Below are positions 17,200 through 25,957 of a DNA stretch of 64,000 nucleotides, piece by piece (the stretch's first letter is position 1; each line of letters starts with the position of its first letter). The DNA comes from Pedobacter sp. PLR. GTDB taxonomy: Bacteria > Bacteroidota > Bacteroidia > Sphingobacteriales > Sphingobacteriaceae. The translations under genes were made by a program, and so were the position numbers. The DNA is taken from NCBI RefSeq assembly GCF_026239675.1, contig NZ_JAPIVQ010000006.1:62001-126000 (forward strand), in the 5' to 3' direction. The notes under the pieces are model-generated. The model was not told where the DNA came from and searched no databases. It saw nothing but the letters and a program-made list of their open reading frames with translations.

Positions 17200-18203
17200 T
17201 AGAATTTAGTGGTTTTTTCTAGTTCAACCCTATTTGCTTCCTTCAAACGCTCATCTTCCTGAATTACCGGTAAAGGTATTAAAGTCTCATAGTGATTAGA
17301 GGCAATTACCGAGGTATCCGGAATGTGTGTAGGATGTTCAATTGTCCAGTCTGCAGTCTTTTTCTTATCAAAACGACAAGTATTACAGATAAACTCTTCC
17401 ACTTCACCATACACATCTTTACGTGCCGTAACGCGCAAAACATCTGCTCCTTTATACCATAGCGTTACTTTACCGCTACAAGTAGGGCAATCTCTATGTG
17501 CATCAATCGGTTTAGTAAACCAAACCCTGTTTTTGAATCGGAAAGTTTTGTCGGTTAATGCACCAACCGGGCAAACATCGATCACGTTTCCGGAGAAATC
17601 ATTGTCGACAGCCGTTTGTATATAAGTAGAGATTTCTGAATGATCTCCACGGTTTAAGATACCGTGAACACGCTTATTGGTAATCTGATCCGCCGTAAAT
17701 ACACATCGGTAACACAAGATACACCTGTTCATGTGTAACTGGATTTTATCCCCGATATCAATGCGTTCAAAAGTTCTTCTTTCGAACTCATATCGTGTTT
17801 TCTGCAAACCGTGCTCATAACCTAAGTTCTGAAGGTCACATTCACCAGCCTGATCACACACCGGGCAATCTAATGGGTGGTTGATCAACAACATTTCCAC
17901 TACACCACTTCTTGCTTCGATCACTTCCGGAGAAGTAATATTCATCACTTCCATCCCATCCATTACAGTGGTACGGCATGAAGCTACTAATTTCGGCATT
18001 GGGCGCGGATCTTTTTCAGAACCCTTACTCACCTTTACGATGCAGGTTCTACATTTACCACCGCTACCTTCTAATTTGGAATAATAACACATCGCCGGAG
18101 GAACAATATCCCCACCGATTTGGCGCGCAGCATTAAGGATGGTCGTCCCTGGTGCTACTTCTACGGTTATTCCGTCTATGGTTACCTTAACTTTATCACT
18201 CAT
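17199..18203 (-). CDS. nuoG: Short NuoG-like iron-sulfur subunit of complex I
   Basis: This 334-residue protein corresponds only to the N-terminal part of classical NuoG. It has a plant-type [2Fe-2S] ferredoxin domain (CYYSKLEGSGGKCRTC plus a later Cys). The His-Cys3 [4Fe-4S] site is HPLDCPVCDQAGECD near residue 110. A further CILCYRC...VCPVG cluster and CPTC...CNTC complete the set. The large molybdopterin-oxidoreductase-like C-terminal domain (about 500 further residues in E. coli) is absent, with a stop codon directly before nuoH. I believe the short form recurs in Bacteroidota. All clusters needed to pass electrons from NuoF to NuoI seem present. Confidence 0.9.
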   Translation of the reverse strand: MSDKVKVTIDGITVEVAPGTTILNAARQIGGDIVPPAMCYYSKLEGSGGKCRTCIVKVSKGSEKDPRPMPKLVASCRTTVMDGMEVMNITSPEVIEARSGVVEMLLINHPLDCPVCDQAGECDLQNLGYEHGLQKTRYEFERRTFERIDIGDKIQLHMNRCILCYRCVFTADQITNKRVHGILNRGDHSEISTYIQTAVDNDFSGNVIDVCPVGALTDKTFRFKNRVWFTKPIDAHRDCPTCSGKVTLWYKGADVLRVTARKDVYGEVEEFICNTCRFDKKKTADWTIEHPTHIPDTSVIASNHYETLIPLPVIQEDERLKEANRVELEKTTKF

Positions 18204-18272
18204 TGTTAAAGATATTCTTTATCATCGCTTTGCTTTTCCCGCTTTTAAACGCTCCAAACATCGGTTTGATCG

Positions 18273-19637
18273 TTAATTTTCTGTACTAACTGCTTTAGCT
18301 ATTGGCTCAGCATAATTTGCCAATCCATAATTTGTATCCAGGGATAGCTGTGGGTTATTCACATGCCATTCAAATTCATCTCTGAAATGTCTGATGGCAC
18401 TTGCTACCGGCCATGCTGCTGCATCACCTAAAGGACAAATGGTATTACCTTCGATTTTCTTCGCAACATCCACCAACAGATCAATATCGCTCATTTTACC
18501 ATGGCCATATTCAATGCGGTGAAGAACTTTTTCCATCCATCCGGTACCCTCACGACATGGCGAACACTGTCCGCAACTCTCATGATGATAAAAACGGGAG
18601 AAATTCCAGGTGTTTCTAACCATACACTGGTCTTCATCAAAAGCGATGAAACCACCGGAACCCATCATCGTACCAGTCGCAAAGCCACCTTCAGATAAAG
18701 ATTCATAACTCATTAAACGAGGCTCCCCGTTAGCAAGTTTTATAGAAAGATTAGCAGGAAGTACCGGAACAGAAGACCCACCGGCAACAGTTGCCTTTAG
18801 TCTCTTGCCATTGGCGATACCACCACACCATTCATCAGAATAGATAAATTCTTCTACAGGTAAGCCCAACTCAATCTCATAAACACCTGGTCTTACCAGA
18901 TTTCCTGAGGCCGAGATTAGTTTTGTACCTGTACTACGACCAATACCCACCTTTGCATACTCGTCGCCACCATCATTGATGATTGGCACTACAGCAGCAA
19001 TAGATTCCACATTGTTTACTACTGTTGGGCAGCCGTACAATCCTGCAATTGCAGGGAATGGAGGTTTGATTCTTGGATTACCACGCTTTCCTTCCAATGA
19101 TTCCAATAATGCAGTTTCTTCTCCGCAGATATAAGCACCACCACCCGGCTGAACGTATAATTCCAGGTCGTAACCTGTACCTAAAATATTTTTACCTAAA
19201 AACCCTGCATTCTTAGCTTCAGCAATCGCTTTTTCCAGAATACGAATTTGAGGCATCATTTCACCACGTACATAGATAAAAGAGGTTTTTGCACCCAAAG
19301 CAAAGCTGGATACAATCATACCTTCAATCAGTGCATGAGGAATGTGAGTCATCAGATAACGGTCTTTGAACGTTCCCGGCTCCGATTCATCGGCATTACA
19401 AACCAGGTAACGTGCTACCCCCTCAGGTTTAGCTAAAAAGCTCCATTTCATTCCCGTAGGAAATCCTGCACCCCCGCGACCGCGTAATCCGGACTTCTTT
19501 ACCTCTTCCACAACTTCATCAGGAGTCAGAGTTTTCAGCGCCTTTTCCACAGCACGGTACCCGCCTTTCTGGCGATAAACATCCAATGTATGAATGCCCG
19601 GTACGTTTATATGTTCTAATAATAGTTTACGACTCAT
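18273..19637 (-). CDS. nuoF: NADH-quinone oxidoreductase subunit F
   Basis: The 454-residue NADH-binding subunit has the FMN/NADH site (SGLRGRGGAGFPTGMKW near residue 48, CNADESEPGTFKDR near 80, and the GAYICGEETALLESLEG glycine-rich motif near 170). The N3 [4Fe-4S] motif ESCGQCSPCREGTG lies near 354, with its fourth cysteine in NTICPLGD. It is flanked by nuoE (1-base overlap) and, after 69 bases, the nuoG-like gene. Confidence 0.97.
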   Translation of the reverse strand: MSRKLLLEHINVPGIHTLDVYRQKGGYRAVEKALKTLTPDEVVEEVKKSGLRGRGGAGFPTGMKWSFLAKPEGVARYLVCNADESEPGTFKDRYLMTHIPHALIEGMIVSSFALGAKTSFIYVRGEMMPQIRILEKAIAEAKNAGFLGKNILGTGYDLELYVQPGGGAYICGEETALLESLEGKRGNPRIKPPFPAIAGLYGCPTVVNNVESIAAVVPIINDGGDEYAKVGIGRSTGTKLISASGNLVRPGVYEIELGLPVEEFIYSDEWCGGIANGKRLKATVAGGSSVPVLPANLSIKLANGEPRLMSYESLSEGGFATGTMMGSGGFIAFDEDQCMVRNTWNFSRFYHHESCGQCSPCREGTGWMEKVLHRIEYGHGKMSDIDLLVDVAKKIEGNTICPLGDAAAWPVASAIRHFRDEFEWHVNNPQLSLDTNYGLANYAEPIAKAVSTEN

Positions 19638-20149
19638 TATTTCTTGCGTAAGTCTTGTATCAAATCGTCTACCTTTTTTTCGTCAAGGTTCTCATAGAAA
19701 GTGTATTCAGGGCCAATTTGTAAAACCGGACCATAGCCGCAGGCAGCTAAACACTCTACGCCTCTCCAACTGAATAAGCCGTCAGGAGTTACCTCATTTT
19801 CTTTAACGCCAAGGCTTTTTTCAATATGGCCCATCAGTTTCTCCGCACCAACTAAACAGCAAGGTCCCGTTCTGCAAACTTCCAGCACGTATTTACCTTG
19901 TGGCTTTAAGAAATACATACTGTAGAACGAGGCTACTTCATATACTTCAATTGGCGATATGCTCAGATATTCCGCAATTTTATCCATAGCCGCAGGACTT
20001 AACCAGCCCAGCACTGCTTGTACTTCATGCAAAACTGGCAATAAAGCGGATTTTTGCTTTCCTTCCGGATACCTTTTAACGATCTCTTCAAACTTTTCAA
20101 TTAAAGCTGAGGAGAACTCTACAGGTTGTTGTTCTTCTACTTTAAGCAT
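19637..20149 (-). CDS. nuoE: NADH-quinone oxidoreductase subunit E
   Basis: The 170-residue thioredoxin-like subunit holds the N1a [2Fe-2S] cluster. Ligands are seen as CRTGPCCLVGA near residue 94 and CLAACGYGP near 135. The N-terminal helical part (SALLPVLHEVQAVLGWLS) is typical. It overlaps nuoD by 8 bases and nuoF by 1. Confidence 0.96.
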   Translation of the reverse strand: MLKVEEQQPVEFSSALIEKFEEIVKRYPEGKQKSALLPVLHEVQAVLGWLSPAAMDKIAEYLSISPIEVYEVASFYSMYFLKPQGKYVLEVCRTGPCCLVGAEKLMGHIEKSLGVKENEVTPDGLFSWRGVECLAACGYGPVLQIGPEYTFYENLDEKKVDDLIQDLRKK

Positions 20150-21371
20150 CTAATTCTCCTGCAATAATATTCATACTACTCATGTTAATGATGGCATCTG
20201 ATAACATCATACCAACACTCATGGGCGCAAACATTTGATAATTTATAAAGCTTGGTCTTCTAAAGTGCAAACGGTAAGGTGTTCTACCACCATCGTTGAT
20301 CAGATAGAAACCCAATTCTCCGTTACCACCTTCTACTGCATGGTAAACTTCTGCTTTTGGTGCATCAATCTCTCCCATCACAATTTTGAAGTGATAGATT
20401 AAAGCCTCCATATTGTTGTAAACTTCTTCTTTAGCCGGTAAATAAAATTCAGGAACATCCGCATGGAAAATCCCTGCAGGTTCGTGCTTCAATTTCTCCA
20501 TACCTTGCTCAATGATTTTAAGACTTTCCCACATTTCTGCATTACGCACCAGGTAACGGTCATAAATATCACCACTGGTACCTACAGGAATCTCAAAATC
20601 GAAATCTTCATAAGAACAATAAGGCTCGCTCACACGAACATCATAATCTACACCTGTTGAACGCAATAACGGGCCAGTCCAACCATAATCCAAAGCAGTT
20701 TCTGCAGTAACTGCAGCTACACCTGAAGTACGGTCAATAAAGATCCTGTTGCGGTCAAGCAAACTTTCGAATTCTTTTAATGCTACCGGGAATGTTTTTA
20801 AAAATTTATTGATTTTCGCAAAGGCGATCTCATTGAAATCTCTTTCAAAACCACCAATTCTACCAATGTTAGTCGTCAGACGCGCACCACAAATCTCCTC
20901 GAAGATTTCATAGATATGCTCTCTGAACTGGAACAGGTAAAGGAAAGTAGTGGTTGCACCAGTATCCTGAGCAATAATGGTGTTACAAATGATGTGATCG
21001 GCGATCCTTGATAGCTCCATCACGATCACCCTAAGGTAATCTACCCTTTTAGGCATCTGGATGTTCAGCAACTTCTCTACGGTCATGTGCCATCCCATGT
21101 TATTGATTGGCGATGAGCAGTAGTTCAATCTATCTGTCAGCGGTGTGATCTGATAGAATGGTCGGTGTTCAGCGATTTTTTCAAAAGCGCGGTGAATATA
21201 GCCAATGGTAGAAACACCACTAACAATAATCTCTCCGTCTAATTGAATTACATTCTGAAAAACACCATGTGTTGCCGGGTGAGTAGGTCCCAAATTCAGG
21301 GTTACCAACTCATTCTGAGGATCATTATCTGTATATACCGGTTGATTGTGATTCATATTCTTATCTACCAA
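20142..21371 (-). CDS. nuoD: NADH-quinone oxidoreductase subunit D
   Basis: The 409-residue 49-kDa-type subunit forms the quinone pocket with NuoB. Motifs include LNLGPTHPATHGVFQ near residue 25, GYIHRAFEKIAEHRPF around 57, then CSSPINNMGWHMTVEKLL, and the terminal MLSDAIINMSSMNIIAGELDA-like end related to hydrogenase large subunits. NuoC and NuoD are separate genes here, overlapping by 11 bases. Confidence 0.97.
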   Translation of the reverse strand: MVDKNMNHNQPVYTDNDPQNELVTLNLGPTHPATHGVFQNVIQLDGEIIVSGVSTIGYIHRAFEKIAEHRPFYQITPLTDRLNYCSSPINNMGWHMTVEKLLNIQMPKRVDYLRVIVMELSRIADHIICNTIIAQDTGATTTFLYLFQFREHIYEIFEEICGARLTTNIGRIGGFERDFNEIAFAKINKFLKTFPVALKEFESLLDRNRIFIDRTSGVAAVTAETALDYGWTGPLLRSTGVDYDVRVSEPYCSYEDFDFEIPVGTSGDIYDRYLVRNAEMWESLKIIEQGMEKLKHEPAGIFHADVPEFYLPAKEEVYNNMEALIYHFKIVMGEIDAPKAEVYHAVEGGNGELGFYLINDGGRTPYRLHFRRPSFINYQMFAPMSVGMMLSDAIINMSSMNIIAGELDA

Positions 21372-21861
21372 AGTATTCGTCTTTTTTATCTACTCTGTTT
21401 GGATCTTCTAAAGGATATTGTTTCAACATCGGATGAACACCTAGTTCGTCCATATTCAATATTCTTCTTAAATCCGGGTGACCTTCAAATTTTACTCCGA
21501 AAAAGTCATAAGTTTCTCTTTCCATCCAGTTCGCTGCATTCCAGAGAACGGTAGCTGTAGGAATTGTTGGATGATGTTCATCGATAAACACCTTTACTCT
21601 TACCCTTACTTTTTTCACCATACTGTGCAAGTGGTAAACCACTGCAATCCCATGTTTTTTCTCCGGGTAATGAACTGCTGTAATATCAGTCAGGAAGTTA
21701 AAGTTAGTATCGCTCTCTTTTAAGAACCTCAACACATCGATGATGACATCTTTTGTGGTTTCGAATGTAAGTAAACCATAAGGCTCATTTACATCGGTTA
21801 TTTTAGCGCCAAACTTTGCAGTTAAGGCTGCTAAGATTTCAGTATTTGTCACCTCTGCCAT
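21361..21861 (-). CDS. nuoC: NADH-quinone oxidoreductase subunit C
   Basis: The 166-residue 30-kDa-type subunit has the signature WMERETYDFFGVKFEGHPDL, followed by RRILNMDE and a C-terminal YPLEDPNR. It packs against NuoD at the base of the peripheral arm and carries no cofactor. It overlaps nuoB by one base. Confidence 0.96.
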   Translation of the reverse strand: MAEVTNTEILAALTAKFGAKITDVNEPYGLLTFETTKDVIIDVLRFLKESDTNFNFLTDITAVHYPEKKHGIAVVYHLHSMVKKVRVRVKVFIDEHHPTIPTATVLWNAANWMERETYDFFGVKFEGHPDLRRILNMDELGVHPMLKQYPLEDPNRVDKKDEYFGR

Positions 21862-22403
21862 TATAAAATTCCGTATGAAGCCAACATTTCTTTGTATTGA
21901 TCTGAATCTCTTCTTCTCAAAGATTCATTTTTAACCAGCTCCTGAATTTTTCCGAAACCATCTAAGATCGCTTCTGGTCTTGGCGGACAACCTGGAACGT
22001 ACACATCAACAGGAATGATCTCATCGATCCCCTGAAGTACTGAGTACGTATCAAAGATACCACCACTGGAAGCACAGGCACCTACAGCAATCACCCAACG
22101 AGGTTCAGCCATCTGTAAATATACTTGTTTTAAAACCGGACTCATTTTCTTAGCGATGGTACCCATCACCATTAATAAATCCGCCTGACGAGGAGAAAAA
22201 CTTAAGCGTTCAGATCCAAAACGACCAAGGTCATAATGAGAACCCATTGTAGCCATAAATTCGATGCCACAACAAGAAGTTGCGAATGGCAGGGGCCATA
22301 ATGAATGGGAACGTGCCAAACCAATTACTTTGTCTAAAGAGGTGGCAAAAAAACCAGATCCTTCTATGCCTGGAGGCGCGTCTACTATATTGATGTTACT
22401 CAT
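21861..22403 (-). CDS. nuoB: NADH-quinone oxidoreductase subunit B
   Basis: The 180-residue subunit carries the terminal N2 [4Fe-4S] cluster that reduces quinone. The tandem cysteines are in SCCGIEFMA (residues 44-45). The others lie in [11 protein letters not shown] and [16 protein letters not shown] chose the ATG at 22403 ([12 protein letters not shown]) because the upstream in-frame ATG at 22427 adds only eight hydrophobic residues unlike NuoB N-termini. It begins 108 bases after nuoA. Confidence 0.95.
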   Translation of the reverse strand: MSNINIVDAPPGIEGSGFFATSLDKVIGLARSHSLWPLPFATSCCGIEFMATMGSHYDLGRFGSERLSFSPRQADLLMVMGTIAKKMSPVLKQVYLQMAEPRWVIAVGACASSGGIFDTYSVLQGIDEIIPVDVYVPGCPPRPEAILDGFGKIQELVKNESLRRRDSDQYKEMLASYGIL

Positions 22404-22511
22404 GATACAAAACGAAAAAAGGTTCATTCCTACAAAGAATGAACCACAAATTTACAATATTTTGGAAGGAATTGACCTAAACCATGATCATTTAGAAACA
22501 ATCTAAATAGA

Positions 22512-22883
22512 TTAATTCCAGTCTAAAGCTTTCTTTTTCAAAACGTAGATAAAACCTAGCAATAAGGTTCCCATAAAGATGAACATTTCCACCATACCAG
22601 CCATTCCAAGCTCCCTGAAGTTCACTGCCCATGGGTACATGAAGATTACCTCCACATCGAACAATACGAACAGGATAGCTACTAAGAAGTACTTAATAGA
22701 GAAAGGTTGACGCGCATTACCCACAATCTTTACACCGGCTTCAAAAGTCGCTAGTTTATCAGCTGTCTTTCTTTTCGGGCCTAAAAAGTGTGTGGCAATC
22801 AAAGTCACAACAACAAATCCTAGAGCAACAATAATTTGAAATACAATAGGTAAAAAATCTACAGGTACACTTTGGGTTTCCAT
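22512..22883 (-). CDS. nuoA: NADH-quinone oxidoreductase subunit A
   Basis: First gene of the complete nuoA-N set. The 123-residue subunit has three transmembrane helices and the conserved loop FEAGVKIVGNARQPFSIKYF after helix 1, followed by FVLFDVEVIFMYPWA. The promoter directly upstream overlaps the terminator of the TPR gene and predicts a leader of only about 10 bases. Confidence 0.95.
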   Translation of the reverse strand: METQSVPVDFLPIVFQIIVALGFVVVTLIATHFLGPKRKTADKLATFEAGVKIVGNARQPFSIKYFLVAILFVLFDVEVIFMYPWAVNFRELGMAGMVEMFIFMGTLLLGFIYVLKKKALDWN

Positions 22884-22899
22884 GGCATTAAATTTGGGA

Positions 22900-22929
22900 C
22901 AAAATTAAAAGAAAAAGGCAGGATAACAA
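22900..22929 (-). promoter_or_regulatory. nuo operon promoter (TTG-N19-TAATTTTG)
   Basis: Read on the minus strand, TTG (22927-22929) is followed by exactly 19 bases and TAATTTTG (22900-22907), an ideal Bacteroidota promoter. The -33 TTG lies in the loop of the preceding terminator hairpin and the -7 box directly abuts its T-tract. The predicted start is near 22893, with a leader of about 10 bases. Confidence 0.8.
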
Positions 22930-22946
22930 CCCTGCCTTTTTCTTTT
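22907..22946 (-). terminator. Rho-independent terminator of the exbB-TPR operon
   Basis: GGCAGG (22917-22922) and CCTGCC (22931-22936) form the core stem with an 8-base loop. The stem is extended by matching A-rich and T-rich flanks. It lies just after the TPR gene stop and before nuoA. The nuo promoter is embedded in it. Confidence 0.85.
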
Positions 22947-22957
22947 ATTCGAAATTA

Positions 22958-24673
22958 TTACTTTTTCTTTACCGGAGTCTTAGCCGCCGGAGCTGTTAAT
23001 TGCTTCAAACGCTCTTGAGCCCCAGAATTTTGTGGATCAATTGCTAAAGCTTTATTCAGGTATTCTTTTGCCTTTTCTTTATCAGTAGCTGCATAGTAAG
23101 AACCTACATAAACGTAAGCTTCTACCAATTCTTTTGGTTGAGCTGCTGCCAGCTCAGGCTTAGTTACCGTTACCAATTTGATCAATTCCTCATAGTAAGG
23201 AACACCTAACCATTTAGGGTTATTTAAATCATCCTGATATTTAGCAATACGAGCTCTGTAAGCATAAGCTAAAACGAAATCATTTTTAGCTTTGATGATG
23301 TTCACAAAAGCTGAATCCGCATCTGCTAAGATTTTCTTATCAGGATTTTTACCTGCCTGGTTTTTCTGTGCATAATCAACGTACTTAGCTACACCGATAT
23401 AGTAGTAATTCTGCAAAGTGTTTTTACCGTTAGGATTCGCTTTAACCGCCAGCGTAAATACATTTCCTGCTTTTTCATAGTTTTTAGCCTTGAAAAGAGA
23501 ACTTCCGATTTCTTCTAATGCTTCAACATTAGTAGAATCTTTTTCAACTGCTTTTACAATGTTGCCTAAAGCCAAACTATCGTTACCAGCTTGCATTTGC
23601 GCTCTACCCAGGTACAGGTAATCGGCAGCAATAATACGTGCAGTATCTTTAGTTTTTGCAAAGAAATCATTCATGTACTCTAAACTCTTAGGGTAGTTTT
23701 TATTCTCATAAGCAGAATAACCACGTAACCTTGATACTACAAGTGCTTTCTCGTTGTTAGGATTCATAGTAGCCAATTCAGTGGTTACCTGCTCCAAGCC
23801 AGGGAAATCTTTCGCATAGAACAAGAACTGCGCATAACGCAATTTAGAATCATATGAGTTGTCAGTCAGGTCAAGATATTTTTTATAGTTAGTTAATGCC
23901 ATCGCAGACTTAGTCACTTGTTCAGCAGCTACCTGATTTGCCCATTGCATGTATAATTCTGCAAGCTCTCTGTAAGCAGGACCGTAGTTTGGATCAGCAG
24001 TAATTGCTGCCTTTAACTGCTCTTCTGCTTCAGGAAATGCTCTTGACTCTGTGTACATTCTACCAATCTGAGTTGTTGCTCTTAAAAGATTCGCATTGAT
24101 GTTCAGCGCTCTCATATAGTTTTGCAAAGCTTCAGAGTTCTTTTTCTGAGCAGCATAATAATCACCCAGTGCTAAGAAAGTTTCTGCGTCTTTATCATTT
24201 GCATCCAACTCATCTGCTTTTTGCAGGTATGGTAATGCAGCAGTAAAGTCTTTGTTATCAGAAGCGATATAAGCCTTACCGATGTATAACTGAGGGATAT
24301 AATCTTTTTTAGAAGATACATCTACAGCTTTATCAAAATTCGTTTTTGCTGAAGTAGGATTTTTTGCAAATAAATCTGCTTCACCTAAACCAATATAGTT
24401 TAAAGGATTTTTAGGATCAGCTGTTACACCCTGAGTAAAAGTTGCTCTGGCTGAATCGATATAATCCATTCTCAGGTAAAGATCACCCAAATTAAAGTAG
24501 TTCTCTCCTTTATTCGCCTGTGATTTTACCAATGCTTTCAGCATGGTTGTTGCTTTCTGGTACTGTTCGGCATCTACGGCCTTCTTTGCATCATTTAAGC
24601 TTTGAGCAAAAGAGGCAGAACCCATCACTACTAAACCTAAACTTAAGGTTATTGCTTTCTTTGTCATTTTCAT
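22958..24673 (-). CDS. Periplasmic tetratricopeptide-repeat protein
   Basis: The 571-residue protein has an N-terminal signal peptide (AITLSLGLVVMGSASFAQS). The rest is an array of TPR helices, with repeats recognisable by patterns such as GENYFNLGDLYLRMDY, PLNYIGLGEADLF and PAYRELAELYMQW. The C-terminal tail is Lys/Pro-rich. TPR arrays of this kind are protein-interaction scaffolds. It ends the exbB-exbD-exbD-tonB-pstS-like cluster, suggesting a periplasmic role with the TonB machinery. It also has its own possible -7 box, TATATTTG (24726-24733, minus strand). Translation could start at either ATG (M1 or M3). Confidence 0.8.
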   Translation of the reverse strand: MKMTKKAITLSLGLVVMGSASFAQSLNDAKKAVDAEQYQKATTMLKALVKSQANKGENYFNLGDLYLRMDYIDSARATFTQGVTADPKNPLNYIGLGEADLFAKNPTSAKTNFDKAVDVSSKKDYIPQLYIGKAYIASDNKDFTAALPYLQKADELDANDKDAETFLALGDYYAAQKKNSEALQNYMRALNINANLLRATTQIGRMYTESRAFPEAEEQLKAAITADPNYGPAYRELAELYMQWANQVAAEQVTKSAMALTNYKKYLDLTDNSYDSKLRYAQFLFYAKDFPGLEQVTTELATMNPNNEKALVVSRLRGYSAYENKNYPKSLEYMNDFFAKTKDTARIIAADYLYLGRAQMQAGNDSLALGNIVKAVEKDSTNVEALEEIGSSLFKAKNYEKAGNVFTLAVKANPNGKNTLQNYYYIGVAKYVDYAQKNQAGKNPDKKILADADSAFVNIIKAKNDFVLAYAYRARIAKYQDDLNNPKWLGVPYYEELIKLVTVTKPELAAAQPKELVEAYVYVGSYYAATDKEKAKEYLNKALAIDPQNSGAQERLKQLTAPAAKTPVKKK

Positions 24674-24725
24674 GGTTCACTATTGTTTTAATTGTAATGA
24701 AGCCCATTAGATAAGCTTCATAGTT

Positions 24726-24733
24726 CAAATATA
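24726..24733 (-). promoter_or_regulatory. Possible -7 box upstream of the TPR gene
   Basis: On the minus strand, TATATTTG matches TAnnTTTG. It lies 53 bases before the TPR start, just past the upstream stop codon. No TTG is present at the expected -33 distance, so it would be a weak internal promoter at best. Confidence 0.3.
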
Positions 24734-24737
24734 AAAT

Positions 24738-25658
24738 TTAGTTTGTATTCTTTAAATTAAATTCTCTCGGCATCATCTTATGTGGACCAAGCCCGGATTT
24801 AAGGACAATCAGCTGTGCACGCTGGCTTACTAACCAGTTTGCAAAACCTGTGCCTAAACCTTCGCGGCCCTCCGCATTAATGATGTAGATATTTCTTAAA
24901 AAAGGATATATCCCATTAATTAGATTCTGTTGGATAGGCATATAATACGCGTCATCCCCTTTTTTCCCTTTTAAATTCTTTACACCCAGCATCTTCACTT
25001 TCGCAATTGACTCCGCCATGTCTTTCTGATTAGCGATTAACCAGTTTACACCGACCACGCCAATAAAACCCTTATTATCCGCAACGTACTTAATAACGTC
25101 ATTATTGTTCTGTAGTGTATAAACTCCGGTTTTTGGCAACTCTTTTATTTCGGCAAGCTCCTTAAAGTAACGTAAAGTGCTCGAATAAGCATTATCGAAC
25201 ACTAGTTTTTTACCTGTAGTTGATTTTCCCTTAAGAATATCTATCACCTCCTGCACCGTAATGGTACTGTCCGGACTGCCCAAATTCGTAATCAACGCGA
25301 TCCCATCTATGGCAAATCTCGAAGTCTTAGGAACAATACTTCTGTTTCTATACATCTTATCCTCATCCGGAGTCAGCATCCTGGAAGAAATCATCACCCT
25401 GATGCTATCGTTTAAAAAGGTAGGCAGGATTTTATTCTCATTACCTTCGATCACTTTAAATTCCGCTGCCGGATAATCTGTTTTAAAAACATCAATCTGA
25501 TCTGTCAGAACCCTGGCAAAAGACTCGTCAGCCAATATCGTCACACTACCTGTGGTACGGCTTTGCTCCACCGTATCGACTTCAGTCTTAGGCTTGCGAT
25601 TACAGGCTACAAACACGAACAATAACAAGATCAGACTTAAGTACTTCATTTGAATCAA
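24738..25658 (-). CDS. PstS-like phosphate-binding-protein-fold lipoprotein
   Basis: The 306-residue lipoprotein has its lipobox at FVFVAC (Cys about 19). The mature part follows the type II periplasmic-binding-protein pattern of PstS-like proteins: VTILADESFARVL at the start, VMISSRMLTPDE in the middle (replacing the usual substrate loop) and GFIGVVGVNWL further on. It is tied to TonB/ExbBD genes instead of pst transporter genes. A conventional phosphate-import role is therefore doubtful, and it may act as an accessory periplasmic binding factor. Confidence 0.75.
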   Translation of the reverse strand: MIQMKYLSLILLLFVFVACNRKPKTEVDTVEQSRTTGSVTILADESFARVLTDQIDVFKTDYPAAEFKVIEGNENKILPTFLNDSIRVMISSRMLTPDEDKMYRNRSIVPKTSRFAIDGIALITNLGSPDSTITVQEVIDILKGKSTTGKKLVFDNAYSSTLRYFKELAEIKELPKTGVYTLQNNNDVIKYVADNKGFIGVVGVNWLIANQKDMAESIAKVKMLGVKNLKGKKGDDAYYMPIQQNLINGIYPFLRNIYIINAEGREGLGTGFANWLVSQRAQLIVLKSGLGPHKMMPREFNLKNTN

Positions 25659-25724
25659 TTTTTTTGTTAGGTAATTCGATTATTCTAAGTTATTTCAGAA
25701 AAGTTAACTTAGGATAATTCGGAT

Positions 25725-25949
25725 TTAATCGTCTTTTGGATTAATTAACCGGGCAAATCTAATGGCTGCATAAACGATTAGCAATACCCCAAATAAGATG
25801 CGATAAGTTTTTTGGATTTCAAAAGGAATATCAGTCCAGAAGATCAATAATAGGCCTAATACGAAATAAAACGTAAACATCACAAGGCCTAAAATGAACA
25901 GAAATCGCTGTTGAGGCGATTTCTGCATAAATGTTTTCAAATTAAACAT
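25725..25949 (-). CDS. Small two-helix membrane protein
   Basis: I set the start at 25949 (MFNLKTFMQKSPQQRF), giving 74 residues, because the longer frame would run back into the tonB gene. Two hydrophobic segments are clear: LFILGLVMFTFYFVLGLLLIFW and ILFGVLLIVYAAIRFA. It has no family I recognise. It starts 9 bases after the tonB stop and precedes the PstS-like gene, so it is very probably part of the same transcript and may sit with the ExbBD complex. Confidence 0.65.
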   Translation of the reverse strand: MFNLKTFMQKSPQQRFLFILGLVMFTFYFVLGLLLIFWTDIPFEIQKTYRILFGVLLIVYAAIRFARLINPKDD

Positions 25950-25957
25950 TCTTAATA

